Part shown: one piece after another, positions 5,303 through 6,451 of the stretch
How the letters are laid out: each line of letters opens with the position of its first letter
Position numbering within the stretch: the first letter of the stretch is position 1
DNA from: Clostridiales bacterium
GTDB lineage: Bacteria; Bacillota; Clostridia; WRLR01
Length of the DNA stretch: 6,451 nt
NCBI GenBank assembly: GCA_031263625.1
Contig: JAISFK010000348.1
Location: 1-6,451, forward strand
Direction: 5' to 3'
Notes under the pieces: generated by a model
The model's database searches: none
What the model saw: the letters and a program-made list of their open reading frames with translations, nothing else
What the model was told of the DNA's origin: nothing
Program-made: the position numbers and the translations under genes

Positions 5303-5523
5303 GGTGTATTCTTCCGCTACTATTACTATTACTGCTGCTGCCGCGGCGGCTGCGCCGTGACGGTGTGCTTCTCCGCTACTACTACTGCTACTGCCTCTGC
5401 GCCCGCGCCATGACGGCGTTCTTCTCCGCTGCTGCCGCGGCGGCTGCGCCGCGGCGGCTGCGCCGTGACGGCGCTCTTCTCCGCTACTGCCGCGGCGGCT
5501 GCGCCGTGACGGTGTACTTCTCC
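5303..5523. repeat. Degenerate tandem repeat array starting inside the 3' end of the DUF2156 gene
   Basis: Four copies (+ strand) run 5303-5361, 5362-5414, 5415-5469 and 5470-5510, with a partial fifth at 5511-5523. Lengths are 59, 53, 55 and 41 bp, none a multiple of three. Each begins GGYGYNYTTCTYC or close to it and most end in GCGCCGTGAC. An exact 23-nt core is present at 5341-5363, 5449-5471 and 5490-5512. Length differences come from TAC/TAT/TGC triplet runs (about 5317-5340 and 5377-5392) and from an internal doubling in the third copy. The rightmost copy and the partial one encode the last residues and stop codon of the upstream gene, so the array looks like repeated duplication of that gene's terminus. 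It is not a CRISPR array: units are contiguous with no spacers. Confidence 0.85.
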
Positions 5524-6451
5524 ACCAGCCTGGCCGGGTGGTACGAGAGCTTCGCCTTCCGCAGGCCCTCGACCCCCTCGTCCTCCTCGCGGTTTATGTA
5601 TGTCATGCCGTGCCACTCGCGCTCGCAGAACTGCTGGTTTATGAACGCGTAAAGGCCCTGTATGGAGGCGTTGGCCTTCTCGATGTAGATGACGGCCGTG
5701 TCGGCGTTCAGCGCCTCCCCGACCGTGAACGCCTCGCAGCGCCCGTTGACCCTGACGACCGCCCCCTCGCAGCTCAGCCTGCCGAAGTTAGACAGCAGCT
5801 CCATGCTGGGCTTCCTGTCGCAGGAATAGAACTTGCCCCGCAGGCAGTCGCAGTCGTTCTGCACACAGCGATCATACATTATGCGGAAACATTCGTCAAT
5901 ATGCGCGGGCGTCAGCTTTTCGTACTCGTAGTCGTACATTTTTTTGAATCTGCTGATGTGGTTGCGCTTGCCGTCGAACTTTTTGCCGCGCAGGCCGATG
6001 AGGTCGCTCGCCAGGTACACGTAGTCAAAAAAGTCCCTGTCCTCCTCGCAGCGGCACTTGCAGCCGAGCCCGCCCAAAATGCGCGCCATGTCCGGCACGG
6101 CGTCGGCCGGCACGCAGCGGAACCTCGGCGTCCAGCCCTTCCACCCGAAAAACTCGACGGACTGGCGCACCGCGCGCTCGAACCCGCCCGCGTCGGCCAT
6201 GTCCCCGACCGGCGCGTACATGTACGGCGGGTATTTGTACGGGATCGCCAGCAGGCACGCGAAGCCGCCGCACCACGCCACGCGGAAGTTTATCATGCGC
6301 CGCCACATGAGCAGGTTGGAAAACGTCAGGTCGGATATCTGCGGGTTGACCGCCCTGAACAGCGCGTCAAAGCGCTCCTTGTCGGCGATCCCGATATGCG
6401 AGAAGCGCAGCGGCGGGGCCAGCTTCAGCGCCGGGGCTCGCCCGGCCTCCG
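5484..6451 (-). CDS. GNAT-fold protein of the PF09924/DUF2156 family (phosphatidylglycerol lysyltransferase C-terminal-like), 5' end cut by window edge
   Basis: The frame is open from the window edge (first full codon at 6449) to TAG at 5486-5484, 321 codons visible. No plausible start codon lies before the conserved N-terminal segment RFSHIGIADKERFDALF, so the start is expected beyond 6451. Family-like features: the tryptophan segment FSNLLMWRRM, EEDRDFFDYVYLASDLIGL, the basic LRGKKFDGKRNHISRFKK (about 5943-5996), and the C-terminal YINREEDEGVEGLRKAKLSYHP, which resembles the acyl-CoA/aminoacyl-type transferase fold. No membrane segments are evident, unlike full MprF proteins, so a soluble acyltransferase-like protein is likely and the substrate is unknown. 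It is Cys-rich: 14 Cys, including GCKCRC and CVQNDCDC. The last eight residues, VTAQPPRQ, are encoded by the repeat array that continues downstream, so the native terminus may have been altered. Same strand as gapA but 321 bp away; co-transcription is uncertain. Confidence 0.85.
   Translation of the reverse strand, partial: EAGRAPALKLAPPLRFSHIGIADKERFDALFRAVNPQISDLTFSNLLMWRRMINFRVAWCGGFACLLAIPYKYPPYMYAPVGDMADAGGFERAVRQSVEFFGWKGWTPRFRCVPADAVPDMARILGGLGCKCRCEEDRDFFDYVYLASDLIGLRGKKFDGKRNHISRFKKMYDYEYEKLTPAHIDECFRIMYDRCVQNDCDCLRGKFYSCDRKPSMELLSNFGRLSCEGAVVRVNGRCEAFTVGEALNADTAVIYIEKANASIQGLYAFINQQFCEREWHGMTYINREEDEGVEGLRKAKLSYHPARLVEKYTVTAQPPRQ

Noticed and set aside
5303..5523. CRISPR array
   Set aside because: The 23-nt cores are separated by degenerate copies of the same unit rather than unique spacers, spacing is irregular, and no cas genes are present.
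5329..5616. 95-codon minus-strand frame through the repeat array
   Set aside because: It begins inside the DUF2156 gene in a different frame and is otherwise repeat sequence.

Overview
The window is a slice of a GC-rich bacterial chromosome, roughly two-thirds G+C by eye. It carries the lower-glycolysis gene set gapA-pgk-tpiA-gpmI, all on the minus strand, with a GNAT-fold PF09924/DUF2156 protein gene just upstream on the same strand. This gene order, the DUF2156 neighbour and the look of the GapA and TpiA proteins suggest a high-GC Firmicute, probably a clostridial lineage. That placement is inference from family resemblance, with moderate to low confidence. No cggR-type regulator is visible upstream of gapA.

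Layout in transcription order (right to left): a DUF2156-family gene with its 5' end cut by the window edge (6451-5484); a spacer holding a degenerate tandem repeat array that begins inside the 3' end of that gene; gapA (5162-4152); a 280-bp spacer with a GC-rich repeat-like part, a 12-bp-stem hairpin and an AT-rich promoter/operator-like tandem repeat; pgk (3870-2677); a 222-bp spacer of GC-rich direct repeats; tpiA (2454-1711); and gpmI (1718 to beyond position 1), whose start overlaps the tpiA stop by 8 nt. The gpmI reading frame runs off the left edge just short of its expected C-terminus.

Together the four enzymes convert dihydroxyacetone phosphate and glyceraldehyde-3-phosphate to 2-phosphoglycerate, with NADH and ATP formed at the GapA and Pgk steps. 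All visible catalytic residues are intact, so this is a working housekeeping cluster. tpiA-gpmI is translationally coupled, while pgk appears to have its own AT-rich leader.

I found no novel protein system. What is unusual is the sequence filling the gaps. Three gene 3' ends (DUF2156, gapA, pgk) have degenerate echoes of themselves directly downstream, the pgk-tpiA gap carries an exact 28-nt direct repeat, and gpmI carries an in-frame Gly/Ala-rich insert of about 43 residues built partly from an exact 24-nt repeat. These point to a repeat-expanding or template-slippage process acting at gene ends and in permissive protein loops. Separately, the first ~41 codons of gapA have codon usage sharply unlike the rest of the gene.
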